A stretch of DNA of 63,069 bases, taken from NCBI RefSeq assembly GCF_900186615.1, contig NZ_LT896588.1:642783-705851 (forward strand), in the 5' to 3' direction. Source of the DNA: Parabacteroides bouchesdurhonensis (GTDB lineage: Bacteria; Bacteroidota; Bacteroidia; Bacteroidales; Tannerellaceae). Below, piece after piece: positions 50,272 through 59,619 of the stretch. A program made the position numbers and the translations under genes. The notes beneath the pieces were generated by a model, which ran no database searches, was not told the origin of the DNA, and worked only from the letters and a program-made list of their open reading frames with translations. How positions within the stretch are numbered: the first letter of the stretch is position 1; each line of letters opens with the position of its first letter.

Positions 50272-52038
50272 TTATAATGGTTTTATATCGTATGGAAGAC
50301 GAGCCTGAACACCCGAGATTGATTTAATTCTCTTCAAAGTCGTGAAATATTCATATTCATCACCCAGTACGCTTTTAACCAAAGACATCTTTACTTCGCC
50401 CAACTGTTTTTCCAGAAAATCCTTTAAGAAATCTTTAGACGTAGAGACATTGGTTACACTGTAATCGCTGATTTCAGCAAGCGTGGCTGCCATTTCCACA
50501 GCCTTTTCCATACCACCCAATTCATCTACCAATCCTAATTTTTGGGCTTGTTCCCCCGTCCATACACGTCCTTGTCCTATTTCGTTGATGGCCTCTTTCG
50601 TCATATCACGTCCATCGGCACAACGGGAGATAAAGGTGTCATATCCTCTCTCTACAAAACTTTGTATCAATATTTTCTCATCTTCACGCATCGGACGCGA
50701 AACATCTCCTAAATCCGCATATGTATTTGTCTTGACAATATCAGAGGTTAGCGACAGCTTATCAAATAATCCGGTTACATTCGGAAACATTCCGAAAATT
50801 CCGATAGAACCGGTCAATGTGTTAGGTTCTGCCACTATCTTATTAGCAGCACAAGAAATATAATAACCACCGGAAGCCGCCACATTACCCATAGAAACAA
50901 CAATCGGTTTCACTTTTTTCAATTCTACCACCTGACGCCATATCTGTTCGGAAACAAAAGCGCTTCCACCCGGTGAGTTTACACGAAAAACAACAGCCTT
51001 TACGTCATCATTATTTTTTAGCTTAATAAGCTCACTTGCCACTTTTTCCGTTATTAATTGCTTTGTATCATATGGAGAAGTGGTTACTTCCGGCATAATC
51101 TCACCTTCCGCATACAGAATAGCGATCTGATTTGATTTTTCTTTTGTTACGACGTTAATCTTTTTTATTTTGCTCACATCGGCAGTTTCCAGATTCTTCC
51201 CGCTTTGTCCGGCCAATTCTTTCACATAAGCCTCTGCTTCAGGCTTATATTTCAGCTCATCCACTAATCCGCACTCAACAGTCTTTTCAGGCGTTGCAAA
51301 AGCGAAACCCTCATTCGCAAAATGATTAATATCGCGTACCGTTATATGGCGGCTTTCGGCAATACCTTCCGTTATATTCCCCCAGATACTGTTAAGATAT
51401 GAATTGATTTGTTCCCGGTTGGCATCACTCAGTTTATCAAGCATAAAAGGTTCTACAGCCCCTTTATAAGTACCAACCTTGAATATTTGCATCTGGATAC
51501 CAAGTTTATTCAACAAACCCTTATAAAACATCGTTTCGGAATTCAGGCCAACCAGATTTAATGAACCCTGCGGATTCAAAAACACTTTATCCGCCACCGA
51601 ACAAAGAAAATAAGCTCCTTGCGTATAAGTATCCGAATAAGCCACGACAAACTTGCCGCTTTCTTTAAAATCTATCAAAGCACGGCGAAGAGCTTCCAGA
51701 CTGGCAGACCCTGTATTGAGCCATTTAGCCTCAAGGTAAATGCCTTGTATATTATTATTACCTTTCGCTATACGGATTGATTTCAACAGGTCTTTCAGAG
51801 ATAAGACATTTTCTGTTTCGCCCATGAAGACAGCAAACGGATTTTCCGTCGCGTTATCTGAAAGTGTTCCATCCAGCTTAATCTTAAACACGGTATTGGG
51901 CTTGGGAGAATAACCTGATTCACTACCCAGAGAAGCAGCCACTCCAATCAAAGAAACTACAGATATAACTGTAATCAAACCTATTGCCACAAAAACGCCT
52001 AACACAGAGGCAAACATCATTTTGAAGAATTGCTTCAT
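50272..52038 (-). CDS. sppA: Signal peptide peptidase SppA, 67K type
   Basis: A 588-residue inner-membrane protease with one N-terminal membrane helix (MMFASVLGVFVAIGLITVISVVSL) and two tandem S49 domains. The first holds YSDTYTQGAYFLCSVADKVFLNPQGSL. The second holds VVFRVNSPGGSAFVSEQIWRQV and the catalytic Ser in GNVAASGGYYISCAANKIVAEPNTLTGSIG. It degrades cleaved signal peptides. Full length for the 67K type. A minus-strand CAAAGATA at 52059-52066 is a likely -7 box for the sppA-lpxK-thiL string. Confidence 0.95.
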   Translation of the reverse strand: MKQFFKMMFASVLGVFVAIGLITVISVVSLIGVAASLGSESGYSPKPNTVFKIKLDGTLSDNATENPFAVFMGETENVLSLKDLLKSIRIAKGNNNIQGIYLEAKWLNTGSASLEALRRALIDFKESGKFVVAYSDTYTQGAYFLCSVADKVFLNPQGSLNLVGLNSETMFYKGLLNKLGIQMQIFKVGTYKGAVEPFMLDKLSDANREQINSYLNSIWGNITEGIAESRHITVRDINHFANEGFAFATPEKTVECGLVDELKYKPEAEAYVKELAGQSGKNLETADVSKIKKINVVTKEKSNQIAILYAEGEIMPEVTTSPYDTKQLITEKVASELIKLKNNDDVKAVVFRVNSPGGSAFVSEQIWRQVVELKKVKPIVVSMGNVAASGGYYISCAANKIVAEPNTLTGSIGIFGMFPNVTGLFDKLSLTSDIVKTNTYADLGDVSRPMREDEKILIQSFVERGYDTFISRCADGRDMTKEAINEIGQGRVWTGEQAQKLGLVDELGGMEKAVEMAATLAEISDYSVTNVSTSKDFLKDFLEKQLGEVKMSLVKSVLGDEYEYFTTLKRIKSISGVQARLPYDIKPL

Positions 52039-52101
52039 ATTTTATATATATTAAATTGCAAAGATAGCTAACTTATTATTTATGACCACTTTTTTAGCCC
52101 G

Positions 52102-53064
52102 TTATTTATTTTTTGTTATTCCGGAAGCAATTATTCCAATCTCACTCTCATTAAAACAAACCTGTTCATATACATCACGTAGCAAATCAGCATTCATTTT
52201 CTCAAAATCCTCTTTCAACGGAGTGATAAATAACCCGCCCATATCTGCAGCTCCGGGACTGGACAACAAATGTTGCCCGCCTTCCGCTTCATACTGCCAT
52301 GGGCGATGTTGCCTGCGTGGGATAACTGTGATTGTCCAGATTCCATTCTCATAATGTCCGAATATATTCATTCGCGGTTCGGTTTCATCAGGTACAATAT
52401 TCAGAGCATGATATAACTTGCCAAACAACGACTGAGCGGCAGACTGTGTTTTTGCTTTAATAACAAAACCATTCCGGAGGTAATGGGTCAGTTGTAAAAG
52501 AACGCCATTCTTTTCCTCCAAAACTAAACTGCCAAAACGTTTTAGTTGAAGTTCCAATTCATCGTCTATCGGCATAAATGAACGTATTCCCGCTTGAAAA
52601 TGGAGATGATCCGGAGCAGACGCGCCACATTTAGGCCCGTTATAAAATACAGTAAACGCATCCATACGCCGTACCAATTCCAGAAAGTCCGGAAAATGAA
52701 TCAATATGCTTTGAGGTAAATGTTCGCGAGAAGGAATAGTAAAATGTTGCGGGAAAATAGGATACGGATTCGTCAATACCAGATAATTAGCACCAAAAGG
52801 CAATCTTTCCTGCTCTACCGGTAAGTTATCCGGACAAAGGAAACATTTCCGTTTTTGTATAGAAGCCGAGTCTGTCTTGGCTGCCGACGACACAATACGT
52901 GACGGATTATATTGCACACGTATCACAAAACCTCCCATATCAAAAGATTTCACCTGCACGGTTTTCAGTGCATTATAATTAGTTTCGGCCAGAGGCCATG
53001 TTACTAACTGTTTCGCCAATAATTCGGCAACTTGCGACGAACTGATCCATACATTCGGTTTCAT
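52102..53064 (-). CDS. DUF4922 protein, HIT/Ap4A-phosphorylase-like nucleotidyltransferase fold
   Basis: A 320-residue protein from the ATG at 53062-53064 (MKPNVWISSSQVAELLAKQL). It has CFLCPDNLPVEQERLPFGANYLVLTNPYPIFPQHFTIPSREHLPQ near 80-125, and a motif DHLHFQAG near 172-179 that fits the H-x-H-x-Q active site of GalT/Ap4A phosphorylase enzymes of the HIT superfamily. I recognise it as DUF4922. Probable substrate: a nucleotide-sugar or dinucleotide; not established. Its start overlaps the stop of the upstream glycosyltransferase by 4 bp, so the two are coupled. Confidence 0.8.
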   Translation of the reverse strand: MKPNVWISSSQVAELLAKQLVTWPLAETNYNALKTVQVKSFDMGGFVIRVQYNPSRIVSSAAKTDSASIQKRKCFLCPDNLPVEQERLPFGANYLVLTNPYPIFPQHFTIPSREHLPQSILIHFPDFLELVRRMDAFTVFYNGPKCGASAPDHLHFQAGIRSFMPIDDELELQLKRFGSLVLEEKNGVLLQLTHYLRNGFVIKAKTQSAAQSLFGKLYHALNIVPDETEPRMNIFGHYENGIWTITVIPRRQHRPWQYEAEGGQHLLSSPGAADMGGLFITPLKEDFEKMNADLLRDVYEQVCFNESEIGIIASGITKNK

Positions 53065-54518
53065 GGTTCGAGTAATTGTAAACGGGCTTGTAATTCCCAA
53101 GTCCTTATTTTATCTTTGTATGTATTATATTTATTCATTTTGTTAATATCGAGAGCCGCGTCCGAATTATCCTCCCATCGGCGGCAGAGATAAAGAACAT
53201 CATAAATACGTCCGATACGATATTCACGGCTAATACGCAATCCTACGGCATAATCTTCGCCATAACTTGTATTCGGGAAGTTGATATTTCTCAGGAGCGG
53301 GGTATAGAATGCGCGCGGCGCCCCCAGTCCATTAATACGCAAAGCATTATTCCGGCCATTCTCCGGAGTCCATTCCTTATGGCTGATAATGCCCGGAGGG
53401 ATCATTTCCATATTGAAGTCAGTCATCATATAGGTGCCCACAACCATTGCGCATTGTTGCTCATAAAAAGCGTTGACAATCTTTTGCAACGTATTTTCGT
53501 CGCTATACACATCATCGCTATCCAACTGAACGGCAAATTTGCCACATGCCGGATGATGAACTCCCATATTCCAACAACCGCCGATACCTAAATCGTCACG
53601 TTCCGGGACAAGATGGATAAGGCGCTTATCATTCGTAAAATGCTGTATTTTCTCGGTTGTCCCGTCTGTAGAATGATTATCTATCACAATCAGGTTAAAG
53701 GGAAAGGTCGTTTCCTGCATCAATACGGACCGGATAGCATCCTCAATTGTCCGCGTCCGGTTACGGACAGGGATAATGACAGAAGCCTCCGTCTCAAAAC
53801 GCTGTTCACAAAGATGAACTTCCTTAAAATGAAACGGCAAATAAGCGCCTATCATTTTGAGATGGTCGGTACAGGCTGCTTCCATTTCCAATTGTACGGT
53901 ACGGTTCTTCGGATCTACATAATCGAATATCTTTTCACCGGATTTACGAAGGTCATATTCTTCCTCCGTATATAAATATTCGTCAATATGCACCAGCTGA
54001 TATTGTTGGGATACTTTAAGACGTAAATCATACAGTCCCGCAAAATGATAATTTTCAGCCATACCGGAAACCGCATCTATCAGAGCCGGACTTTTATAAA
54101 ACAGCAAAGAACCGAAGTTGAAATCGTCCCGCAAACTGCCTTGCTGATATTCAATTACCGGATGCTGAATACGCTCGCCTTTGCTCAATTCATAATAATC
54201 GGAATACACCATACCTGCCCGGGAATCTTCGGCTATAGCAATAAACCGCTCCAAAGCAAAAAAATCGAATCGCAGGATTGTATCTTTGGTATATATAAGT
54301 GAATAGTCGGCTGTAGAATATCCGGCAATCTTACGCATGGTTTCCGTACTCCACAATTCGTCCGTCTGTATGACAGAACAGGAAGGAATCGTTTCCGACG
54401 GGATATTCTTTGCCAGCAAATAAATTTTATCCACTAATGGCGAACGGCTAAGTTGAGATACTGTATGGCGGGCGGCTTCCATGTTCCCATATGGAATAAA
54501 GCAGTTAATTCTTGTCAT
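53061..54518 (-). CDS. Family 2 glycosyltransferase
   Basis: A 485-residue protein from the ATG at 54516-54518 (MTRINCFIPYGN); a longer frame upstream has no supporting features. The N-terminal half resembles a GT-A-like domain with altered sequence, while the GT2 core is in the second half: ASVIIPVRNRTRTIEDAIRSVLMQ, VIDNHSTDGTTEKI, GIGGCWNMGVHHPACGKFAVQLDSDDVYSDENTL with the DSDD metal-binding motif. It probably adds a sugar to an envelope glycan. Coupled to the DUF4922 gene. A CAAATATA at 54584-54591 is a likely -7 box. Confidence 0.88.
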   Translation of the reverse strand: MTRINCFIPYGNMEAARHTVSQLSRSPLVDKIYLLAKNIPSETIPSCSVIQTDELWSTETMRKIAGYSTADYSLIYTKDTILRFDFFALERFIAIAEDSRAGMVYSDYYELSKGERIQHPVIEYQQGSLRDDFNFGSLLFYKSPALIDAVSGMAENYHFAGLYDLRLKVSQQYQLVHIDEYLYTEEEYDLRKSGEKIFDYVDPKNRTVQLEMEAACTDHLKMIGAYLPFHFKEVHLCEQRFETEASVIIPVRNRTRTIEDAIRSVLMQETTFPFNLIVIDNHSTDGTTEKIQHFTNDKRLIHLVPERDDLGIGGCWNMGVHHPACGKFAVQLDSDDVYSDENTLQKIVNAFYEQQCAMVVGTYMMTDFNMEMIPPGIISHKEWTPENGRNNALRINGLGAPRAFYTPLLRNINFPNTSYGEDYAVGLRISREYRIGRIYDVLYLCRRWEDNSDAALDINKMNKYNTYKDKIRTWELQARLQLLEP

Positions 54519-54827
54519 ATCTGTACATATTGATTTCTTGGTAAACAAAGAACATTTGCTCCTTGTTCCAGCGATGTATAATGCAAATATACTTTTTTCC
54601 CTCCTACTTTTTATTACTTTTGTAAAGAAACAAAAAAACAGGATTGCGAATATCCGTTTACAGAGCCAATAAGCACAAAACATTCCTCAATCTACAGACA
54701 CTTCCAAATATTGGGAAGTTTTGTATTTTAAGCCCTATCCTTATGCTTCTTAACATATTGTCACGTTTGCCCATATAAAATAAGATAACTACATTGATGG
54801 CGTCTTTGAAGAATCAAAAATAACAAC
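54519..54827. other. Intergenic region between divergent glycosyltransferase and hutI genes
   Basis: 309 bp. Contains the glycosyltransferase -7 box (54584-54591), a plus-strand TACTTTTG at 54615-54622 and a small hairpin ACTTCC/GGAAGT at 54700-54719 followed by a T-rich stretch. No ORF of note. Confidence 0.4.
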
Positions 54828-56084
54828 ATGAGCATCTTTAGTGGGTATTTATTAATACGGAATGCTACTCAGGTAGTAACATGCTCCGGATTTGCCGGTA
54901 AGAAAGGCAAAGAAATGTCAAACGTAGGCGTTATTGAAAATGGAGCTGTAGCTGTAGAAGATGGCTATATAACCCATGTCGGTCCCACCCAAAAAGTTTT
55001 GAAACAAATAAAAGCAGATAGATATACCGAGATAAATGCCAAAGGATGCACACTGATTCCCGGATTCGTAGATAGCCATACTCACTTCGTTTTCGGCGGA
55101 TACAGAGAAAATGAATTCGCCGAACATCTGAAAAAAGGCAACAACATATCCGTTACGGAATATAATAAAGGGGTTTTGAATACGATGAAAGCAACCCGGG
55201 AAAGCACTTACGAGAAATTATACGAGCCGGTCCAGAACCTGCTTGACGAAATGTTCCACATGGGCATAACTACCGTAGAAGGTAAAACCGGATACGGATT
55301 GGAGAAATGGACGGAAATAAGGCAACTTCGTATCATGGACGAACTAAGGGATGAACACCCTGTAGATATTATATCCACATTTATGGGCGCACACGCCATA
55401 CCTCCGGAATATGAAGGACGTTCCGACAAATATGTTGATTATATAATAGAAGACATATTGCCCGAAGTTCATAACGAACACACTGCCAAGTTTTTTGATG
55501 TATTCTGTGAACCCGAAATTTTCTCAATAAAACAATGCGAACGTCTGCTTAAGGCCGGAAGAAGCCATCGTTTCAAACTCAAAGTACACGCCGACGAATT
55601 TACATCTTCCGGAGGGGCGGAACTGGCTGTTAAAATGAAAGCTTTCAGTGCCGATCATCTTATAAACATATCGGATAACGGTATCAAAAGCCTGGCACAA
55701 TCAGATGTAATAGCCACTTTGCTACCTCTTACGTCTCTCTCTTCCGGAAGACCTTACGCACCTGCACGCAAATTGATAGAAGCGGGCTGTGCTGTAGCAC
55801 TTGCAACAGATTTTAATCCATGCAGCAATTTTTCATTTTCCATCCCATTGCTATTTGCTTTGGCATGCCTCAAGATGAGAATGACTCCCGAAGAAGCGCT
55901 TACAGCTCTTACCATAAACGGGGCTGCCGCTCTCAACATGGCAAAGAAAACAGGCAGTATTGATATAGGGAAAAAAGCGGATATGGTACTGCTTAAGTTT
56001 CCATCTTATAAATTCCTGCCTTATCATGCAGGAATGAACATAGTGGAAATTATTATTAAAGACGGGATACTTTATATGCTTTAA
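54828..56084 (+). CDS. hutI: Imidazolonepropionase
   Basis: A 418-residue amidohydrolase-fold enzyme. Metal-binding HTHFVFGGYRENEF near 84-97 (the HxH of the site), the VEGKTGYGL segment near 146, HADEF near 250 and ALATDFNPCSNF near 324-335 are all typical. It hydrolyses 4-imidazolone-5-propionate to N-formimino-glutamate, the third step of histidine breakdown. Followed after 51 bp by the cyclodeaminase gene. The other histidine-utilisation genes (hutH, hutU, ftcD) are not in the window. Confidence 0.95.
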   Translation: MSIFSGYLLIRNATQVVTCSGFAGKKGKEMSNVGVIENGAVAVEDGYITHVGPTQKVLKQIKADRYTEINAKGCTLIPGFVDSHTHFVFGGYRENEFAEHLKKGNNISVTEYNKGVLNTMKATRESTYEKLYEPVQNLLDEMFHMGITTVEGKTGYGLEKWTEIRQLRIMDELRDEHPVDIISTFMGAHAIPPEYEGRSDKYVDYIIEDILPEVHNEHTAKFFDVFCEPEIFSIKQCERLLKAGRSHRFKLKVHADEFTSSGGAELAVKMKAFSADHLINISDNGIKSLAQSDVIATLLPLTSLSSGRPYAPARKLIEAGCAVALATDFNPCSNFSFSIPLLFALACLKMRMTPEEALTALTINGAAALNMAKKTGSIDIGKKADMVLLKFPSYKFLPYHAGMNIVEIIIKDGILYML

Positions 56085-56135
56085 AAGTATAAACCAGATA
56101 TCAGGAATAAATTGTATAATCTAAATTATAATACT

Positions 56136-56690
56136 ATGCTTGCTGATTTGACCATTAAAAAGTTTTTAGCCGAAACAGCCGGGAATAAGCCGGCCCCAGG
56201 TAGCGGAAGTGTATCGGCTTTATGCGGTGCTATTGCAACAGCGTTAACAGAGATGGTTGCCAATCTCACTATTGGAATGGAACAATATGCAGATGTGGAA
56301 GGGCAAATGAAAACTATTGCCGTAGAAGCAGCCACCATCAGAGAGCGCTTAATTGAATACATAGACAAAGACAGCGAAATACACAATCAGGATGCAAAAA
56401 AACATGCGGCTCTCATTCAGATGACTATAGCCGAAGAAATCGGCTCGGTCATGGAAACAGTCATCTATGTCGCACATAAAGGGAAACGTGATGCTATAAC
56501 AGACGCCTGTATTGCCATGATGACAGCCCGTACCTGTGTATTGGGTGCTTTGCTTAACGTACGCATCAACTTATCGTCTATCAAAGACGAGGATTTTGTT
56601 AAGCGAATGACGCAGAAAACCGACCATCTGGAGGCAGAAGCCATCCGTATAGAAAACAAATTACTGAGTTGGGTTAAAACCAAACTGTGA
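56136..56690 (+). CDS. fchA: Cyclodeaminase/cyclohydrolase family protein (formimidoyl-THF cyclodeaminase-like)
   Basis: A 184-residue, mostly helical protein from the ATG at 56136-56138 (MLADLTIKKFLAETAG). It has the FTCD_C beginning KPAPGSGSVSALCGAIATALTEMVANLTIG (about residues 18-47) and the conserved DKDSEIHNQDAKKHA further on. The family removes ammonia from 5-formimino-tetrahydrofolate, the step that joins histidine breakdown to one-carbon metabolism. Placement after hutI supports this, though a methenyl-THF cyclohydrolase activity is also possible. Confidence 0.85.
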   Translation: MLADLTIKKFLAETAGNKPAPGSGSVSALCGAIATALTEMVANLTIGMEQYADVEGQMKTIAVEAATIRERLIEYIDKDSEIHNQDAKKHAALIQMTIAEEIGSVMETVIYVAHKGKRDAITDACIAMMTARTCVLGALLNVRINLSSIKDEDFVKRMTQKTDHLEAEAIRIENKLLSWVKTKL

Positions 56691-56742
56691 CGTGAGTAAC
56701 ATAATTACACATGGACAATAAAAATGGCGTGAATATTTCCGG

Positions 56743-57786
56743 TCATTCAATGTTTGTTACTTTCAACGCATGGGTAAATTTCCCGGGAACAACGCCTTTG
56801 CTTGCAGCCCAGGCATTAACCATCAACTGAACAGGAATAATAGATTGAATAACAAAAAGCTCATCCCTCCGGCAAGAGCAACCAAATTCATACAAGCGGC
56901 TATTTTCTATATCGCTGAAACGGTCTGTAATGAATATAACCTTACCTCCATACTTCAATATATCTTTTATAAGGGTAAGGCTTTGCTTATAAGTACCCGA
57001 TTGTGAATGAGAAAACACAATAGCAACAAATCCCTTCTTAACCATTTCTAACGGTCCGTGACGAAATTCGCCCCCTTGTATAGCCAAAGCCGGAGTTTTA
57101 GCAGCTTCCATAAACATCAAAGCCCCCTGGCAAGCTGCAGTAAAAGCCGATCCGCGTCCTATTAACAGGATAGAAGAAGAGCTATTCAGCACATCTATCG
57201 CGACCGGCAGCCATTTAGGGCATGTTAAAATCATATTGCCAATTGCCCCTATTACCTCTTCAACATCCAGAACTAATTCATCAGCCAAAGCCTTCACCAG
57301 TAAGTATGCCACCAGATAGCAGGAGACAAATGTTTTAGTAGAAGTCATTTCCTCGCATCCGGCTTTACACGGCAACACATATCCGGCCATACGTACCAAA
57401 GAGCTTTGTTCCTCATTGCAGATAGCGATGATTTTCACATCCTGCTCTACTTTTTTCAATAAATGAACAATCTCATAGCTTTCTCCGGATTGTGAGATAC
57501 AAACCAAAAGGCATTTCTTATTAATAATCGGATATTGGTAATGTAACAGTTCTCCCGCATTAATTGCCAAAGCAGGAATGCCTCTTGCAGAAAGCATGCT
57601 ACTTGCAGCCTGAGAAATAAACCAGGAACTGCCCATGCCGGTAAATATAATTTTATCATAATCGCCGGAATTCCATAATCCGGTAACAGTATTCAATGCG
57701 TCCTCTCCCTCCTTCTCATCATAATAATCCCATGTATCAGACAAAGCATTTGGTTGCCCCTCTATTTCCTTTAAAAATTTACTCAT
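56743..57786 (-). CDS. SIS-domain sugar-phosphate isomerase/deaminase-like protein
   Basis: A 347-residue protein with two SIS domains as in the C-terminal half of GlmS: GMGSSWFISQAASSMLSARG near 50-69, with CISQSGESYEIVHLLK near 95; then LLIGRGSAFTAACQGALMFMEAAKTPALAIQGGEFRHGP near 207-245. It lacks the glutaminase domain. Relatives act on amino-sugar phosphates or fructosamine-6-phosphates (AgaS or FrlB types); the substrate cannot be chosen from sequence. Lies alone, convergent with the hutI-fchA pair. Confidence 0.85.
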   Translation of the reverse strand: MSKFLKEIEGQPNALSDTWDYYDEKEGEDALNTVTGLWNSGDYDKIIFTGMGSSWFISQAASSMLSARGIPALAINAGELLHYQYPIINKKCLLVCISQSGESYEIVHLLKKVEQDVKIIAICNEEQSSLVRMAGYVLPCKAGCEEMTSTKTFVSCYLVAYLLVKALADELVLDVEEVIGAIGNMILTCPKWLPVAIDVLNSSSSILLIGRGSAFTAACQGALMFMEAAKTPALAIQGGEFRHGPLEMVKKGFVAIVFSHSQSGTYKQSLTLIKDILKYGGKVIFITDRFSDIENSRLYEFGCSCRRDELFVIQSIIPVQLMVNAWAASKGVVPGKFTHALKVTNIE

Positions 57787-58090
57787 GATTTGTATTTTAT
57801 ATTATAGATTAAGTTTGTCCAGCGGTAATAATCATACCCTTTCTCATCTTATACGTGCAAATATCTTATATATTTCATACAAATGAAATTATTTAATATA
57901 GATTTTATCTATAAAATACATTCTATCACTTCCGAAACGAATATCCTACAGACAAATATTTCTGCCGTTTATCAGAAAACAAACATTTAATCAAATAAAA
58001 ACAGATCATTACGAATTATTTGTAGATATAAACTTATATCTTTAGAGCAATAAACCATAACATCAGGCACAAACATCTAAATATATAATT
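57787..58090. other. AT-rich intergenic region between divergent genes
   Basis: 304 bp. No ORF or convincing terminator. Likely holds promoters for both divergent genes; the nearest plus-strand match is TATCTTTA near 58036. A small palindrome ATAGAT/ATCTAT is near 57898-57912. Confidence 0.4.
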
Positions 58091-59398
58091 ATGAAAGCAA
58101 ATAACCCTCTGTTGATTCTTATCCTTTTTTCGGGAATTATCAACAATGGCTGTGTCAAACAGCAACCTGTCATTCCTTTGTATGAAGCGAGATACGACTG
58201 CTCCGAGCCCGTAATCCGTATAAATATTGAAAAAGCAATGGAAACTCCTGCAACATTCAAATTAAGCCAGATTGCATCCGAATTAGAATATTTTTCGGCA
58301 GGAGACACCAAGTATCCGGTCAAGCAAGTTATAGCCATACCAGACAGTGATGCTTTTATTACGTTTAACAAGCCACGCATTTTCTATCGAAAAGCAGGCG
58401 CTCCCAGTAAGCGTTACGGATTAAAGGCGTTAGCATACAGATGGTATGACGCAATGAATGATGCAAATCTGTTCTACGATAAGAAGACCAGAAGCCTCTA
58501 TTATGCCTTTAGCGGGCTAAACAAGTTAAACCAAGACAAAATCGCCCCTTATATCGGCACACTATACCCGCTAAATACAATGATTAGCATCAGACACTTT
58601 TTGTATCCCGATGATCAGACAGCTGCATATCCGTTACACTTGAATAACCCGGAAAACGACAAACTGCTGGGCTTCTCCTCCTCCGGTTACACCATTTACC
58701 ATTATGAAAACGAGGCAGGAGAGCCGAATAAAATAAGCACATTCAACATGCAGGGAGATATGATCTGCCAGTTCACACTTAAAGAAAACACTCCGGGCGT
58801 TACCCGTTCCAGCACAAAAGACATACCGTCTTTCGAAACTTCTTACTGGAATGATGCACAAGACCGGATGAACTTTATGATTCCTTTTTGTGATACAGTT
58901 TATCAGCTTCGCGATTCGCAAACAATTGCCCCCATATATGCCCTCGATTTAGGAAACATGAAGCTATCGGACGAAGAACTAAAAGGGAACGGTATCCCGA
59001 AAGGGAAAGCATGGATTCGTGCACTCAGTGAAAACCCAAACGGACTATTTATCGGAATCTTACAGAAAGGCGCTCCCCATATCCTAAACTGGCGAGGCGA
59101 AATAGACGGCTTCAAACCGGTATTAACTCATCGTATCGTTTATCTGAAAAAAGAAGGAAAAGCATATACTCTGCCTTCCGAATCCGGTGGTTTTATCAAT
59201 GATATTGACGACGGCCTTCCATTCTGGCCGGATGGACAAACAGACGATTACCTTTATATGATTCGCGCCGTTTCCGATATGAGAGACAACTTAATCCGGA
59301 CAGGTTCTCCCAAACAGCAGGCACTTCTCAAATATCTTGACAGCCCTGCAACCCATGAAAAAGACTACGTAATGATTATTGCCAAACTAAAGAAGTAA
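58091..59398 (+). CDS. DUF4221 domain-containing lipoprotein
   Basis: A 435-residue exported protein. A short signal (NPLLILILFSGIINNGC) ends in a Cys likely to be lipidated. The mature part starts with short Pro-rich text and continues with beta-propeller-like strands (FYDKKTRSLYYAFSGLNKLN; GYTIYHYENEAGEPNKISTFNMQGD; WRGEIDGFKPVLTHRIVYLKKEGKAYTLPSESGGFINDIDDGLPFWPDG). I recognise the DUF4221 pattern; it is Bacteroidales-specific and of unknown function. Ends 6 bp before a bidirectional terminator shared with the surface-protein gene. Confidence 0.8.
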   Translation: MKANNPLLILILFSGIINNGCVKQQPVIPLYEARYDCSEPVIRINIEKAMETPATFKLSQIASELEYFSAGDTKYPVKQVIAIPDSDAFITFNKPRIFYRKAGAPSKRYGLKALAYRWYDAMNDANLFYDKKTRSLYYAFSGLNKLNQDKIAPYIGTLYPLNTMISIRHFLYPDDQTAAYPLHLNNPENDKLLGFSSSGYTIYHYENEAGEPNKISTFNMQGDMICQFTLKENTPGVTRSSTKDIPSFETSYWNDAQDRMNFMIPFCDTVYQLRDSQTIAPIYALDLGNMKLSDEELKGNGIPKGKAWIRALSENPNGLFIGILQKGAPHILNWRGEIDGFKPVLTHRIVYLKKEGKAYTLPSESGGFINDIDDGLPFWPDGQTDDYLYMIRAVSDMRDNLIRTGSPKQQALLKYLDSPATHEKDYVMIIAKLKK

Positions 59399-59403
59399 CA
59401 AAA

Positions 59404-59434
59404 AAAGCCCTTCCGAATAAACCGGAAGGGCTTT
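59404..59434. terminator. Bidirectional terminator between DUF4221 and DUF6383 genes
   Basis: 12-bp stem AAAGCCCTTCCG (59404-59415) / CGGAAGGGCTTT (59423-59434), 7-nt loop. A seven-T run follows on the minus strand, a weaker tail on plus. Another small hairpin (GGAGTGG/CCACTCC near 59550) lies closer to the leftward gene. Confidence 0.85.
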
Positions 59435-59619
59435 AATTTGTTTACTGCTTTCCTTCCTCACAGAAGTACAGGCAGCTAGAACTTTTAATTTTATTACTTT
59501 AGTATTAATATTCTATCCGCTTGTTCGCCTCTCGCAGGGTACTTGGGGAAGGAGTGGCTTTTACACCACTCCCCGATCCACACGGATAATTAGATTATTT
59601 ATTTAATTTTCTGTTCTTC

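Noticed and set aside
59540-59580. Hairpin GGAGTGG/CCACTCC as a second terminator
   Set aside because: No T-run on the minus strand; the stronger terminator at 59404-59434 is sufficient.
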